Assembly (NCBI GenBank): GCA_040217795.1
Contig: JBEHWK010000080.1
Location: 1 to 15,994, forward strand
Source: Clostridium_T sp040217795
GTDB lineage: Bacteria; Bacillota; Clostridia; Clostridiales; Clostridiaceae
Length of the DNA: 15,994 bases
Reading direction: 5' to 3'
Shown: piece after piece, positions 15,049 through 15,994 of the stretch
Position numbering within the stretch: the stretch's first letter is position 1
How the letters are laid out: each line of letters opens with the position of its first letter
Made by a program: the position numbers and the translations under genes
The notes under the pieces: model-generated
What the model was told of the DNA's origin: nothing
Database searches by the model: none
The model's input: the letters and a program-made list of their open reading frames with translations, nothing else

Positions 15049-15825
15049 TCAATCATTCCAAATCTTCCATGGTGCTTGTCCAGATGCCCATAACTTTTCT
15101 AGTTTTTCTTTATCCCTTAGCGTATCCATACACTGCCAAAAACCATCGTGTTTATAGCACATAAGTTGATTGTCGTGAGCAAGTCTTTCTAACGGCTCAC
15201 TTTCAAATACTGTGCTATCATCACTAATGTAATCAATGACCTTTGGATCTAAAACCATAAATCCTCCATTAATCCACCCCATGTCATCACGACTTTTTTC
15301 CCTGAAAGATTTAATTGCTTCTTCATCAATATCTAGTACTCCAAAACGGCCTTCTGGTTGTATAGCTGATAATGTCGCTAATTTTCCATTTTCTTTGTGA
15401 AACTCTAAAACTTTCTCAATATCAACGTTTGAAACCCCATCACCATATGTTAAGAAGAAAGGCTCATCACCAATGTACTCTCTCACTCTTTTAATTCGTC
15501 CGCCTGTCATAGTATTCAAACCTGTATCCACAACAGTTACCTTCCAAGGTTCTGAGTGTTGGTTATGGACAATAATTTTATCACCCTGAGTAAAATCAAA
15601 TGTAATATCACTTGTATGAAGAAAATATTCTGCAAACCATTCTTTTATCACATGTTGTTTATACCCACCACAAATAACAAACTCATTAAACCCATAGTGT
15701 GAATAAATCTTCATTATATGCCATAGAATAGGCATATTTCCCACCTCAATCATTGGCTTTGGTTTTAAATGTGATTCCTCCGAAATACGTGTTCCAAATC
15801 CTCCAGCTAAAAGTACAACTTTCAT
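15049..15825 (-). CDS. rfbF: Glucose-1-phosphate cytidylyltransferase
   Basis: Transfers CMP from CTP to glucose-1-phosphate, giving CDP-glucose, the first committed step of CDP-linked deoxysugar synthesis. With the ATG at 15825 the product has 258 residues, the standard length. An AAGGGGG site lies four to five bases before this ATG; a TTG five codons earlier overlaps the site and is rejected. Motifs: LAGGFGTR (6-13) with KPKPMIEVG (21-29) for nucleotide binding, LTYGDG (125-130) for the metal aspartate, MGWINGGFMV (182-191) and the C-terminal WQCMDTLRDKEKLEKLW, followed by APWKIW. These are diagnostic of RfbF rather than of GalU or RmlA. The gene is 59 bp before rfbG and is the first complete gene of the run, with about 170 bp of noncoding leader behind it. 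Confidence 0.96.
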   Translation of the reverse strand: MKVVLLAGGFGTRISEESHLKPKPMIEVGNMPILWHIMKIYSHYGFNEFVICGGYKQHVIKEWFAEYFLHTSDITFDFTQGDKIIVHNQHSEPWKVTVVDTGLNTMTGGRIKRVREYIGDEPFFLTYGDGVSNVDIEKVLEFHKENGKLATLSAIQPEGRFGVLDIDEEAIKSFREKSRDDMGWINGGFMVLDPKVIDYISDDSTVFESEPLERLAHDNQLMCYKHDGFWQCMDTLRDKEKLEKLWASGQAPWKIWND

Positions 15826-15994
15826 AAAATCCCCCTTCAAGGTTATGTAACCTTATAAATTAAAATTTTGAATATATTTTTTAATCTAATTTCCATATTC
15901 TTTGCAGAATATTTCAATTACAACAAAAAACTAAAACAATGCTTAATTCCTTTACTTTTAAAGTAATATTAACTTTAAAAATCTATGCAGCATT
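15826..15994. promoter_or_regulatory. Noncoding leader of rfbF with three inverted repeats
   Basis: No gene reaches into this stretch; the minus-strand frames meet stops near the right edge. Three inverted repeats lie here. AAGGTTA/TAACCTT (15839-15854, 2-base centre) sits directly before the ribosome binding site. ATATTC/GAATAT (15895-15912) and TTACTTT/AAAGTAA (15952-15966) lie further back. A weak promoter (TTGTAA at 15918-15923, 17 bases, GAATAT at 15895-15900) overlaps the middle repeat. In AT-rich DNA some of this may be chance. The palindrome next to the ribosome binding site is the best candidate operator or RNA hairpin. Confidence 0.35.

Noticed and set aside
1..15994. CRISPR arrays, tRNA or rRNA genes, complete insertion sequences
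   Set aside because: No spaced direct repeats, cloverleaf-like segments, rRNA sequence or transposase-like protein were seen anywhere in the window.

Overview
The window is an AT-rich stretch of DNA from what looks like a low-GC Gram-positive bacterium, most likely a clostridial Firmicute. The signs are strong AGGAGG-type ribosome binding sites, AT-rich spacers, a clostridial-style GalU and a VanZ-like membrane protein. The genus cannot be fixed from sequence alone. Every convincing gene lies on the minus strand, so transcription runs from the right edge (about 15.8 kb) to the left edge.

It is the distal part of a Wzx/Wzy-type cell-surface polysaccharide locus (capsule, exopolysaccharide or cell-wall glycan). 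In transcription order: rfbF and rfbG make CDP-glucose and then CDP-4-keto-6-deoxyglucose. Next are a D-2-hydroxyacid dehydrogenase and a DRE-TIM pyruvate-type aldolase where an RfbH-type enzyme would normally be expected. Then come a membrane acyltransferase, an unrecognised small membrane ORF, a GT8, a GT4, a polysaccharide pyruvyl transferase-family protein, an iron-sulfur FrhB/FdhB-family protein, a GT2, the Wzy polymerase and the Wzx flippase. After a spacer of about 480 bp comes galU, and the left edge holds the start of a vanZ-like gene in its own unit.

Read together, the first block makes an unusual CDP-linked sugar or sugar acid. Three glycosyltransferases extend a lipid-linked repeat unit, the acyl and pyruvyl modules decorate it, Wzx flips it and Wzy polymerises it. 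No initiating sugar-phosphate transferase, no chain-length or tyrosine-kinase control genes, and no enzyme finishing the CDP-4-keto sugar are present. These probably lie beyond the right edge or elsewhere in the genome.

The noncoding DNA is also structured. Between galU and vanZ there is a palindromic pair of transposon-end-like repeats that carries a good -35/-10 pair aimed at vanZ. Next to it is a 100-bp inverted repeat that reaches into the galU stop region. The galU upstream spacer holds a GC-rich hairpin of unknown role. Base composition changes along the window: flanking metabolic genes (galU, rfbG) are visibly richer in GC than the wzy/wzx/GT2 core, which fits a swapped serotype-type cassette.
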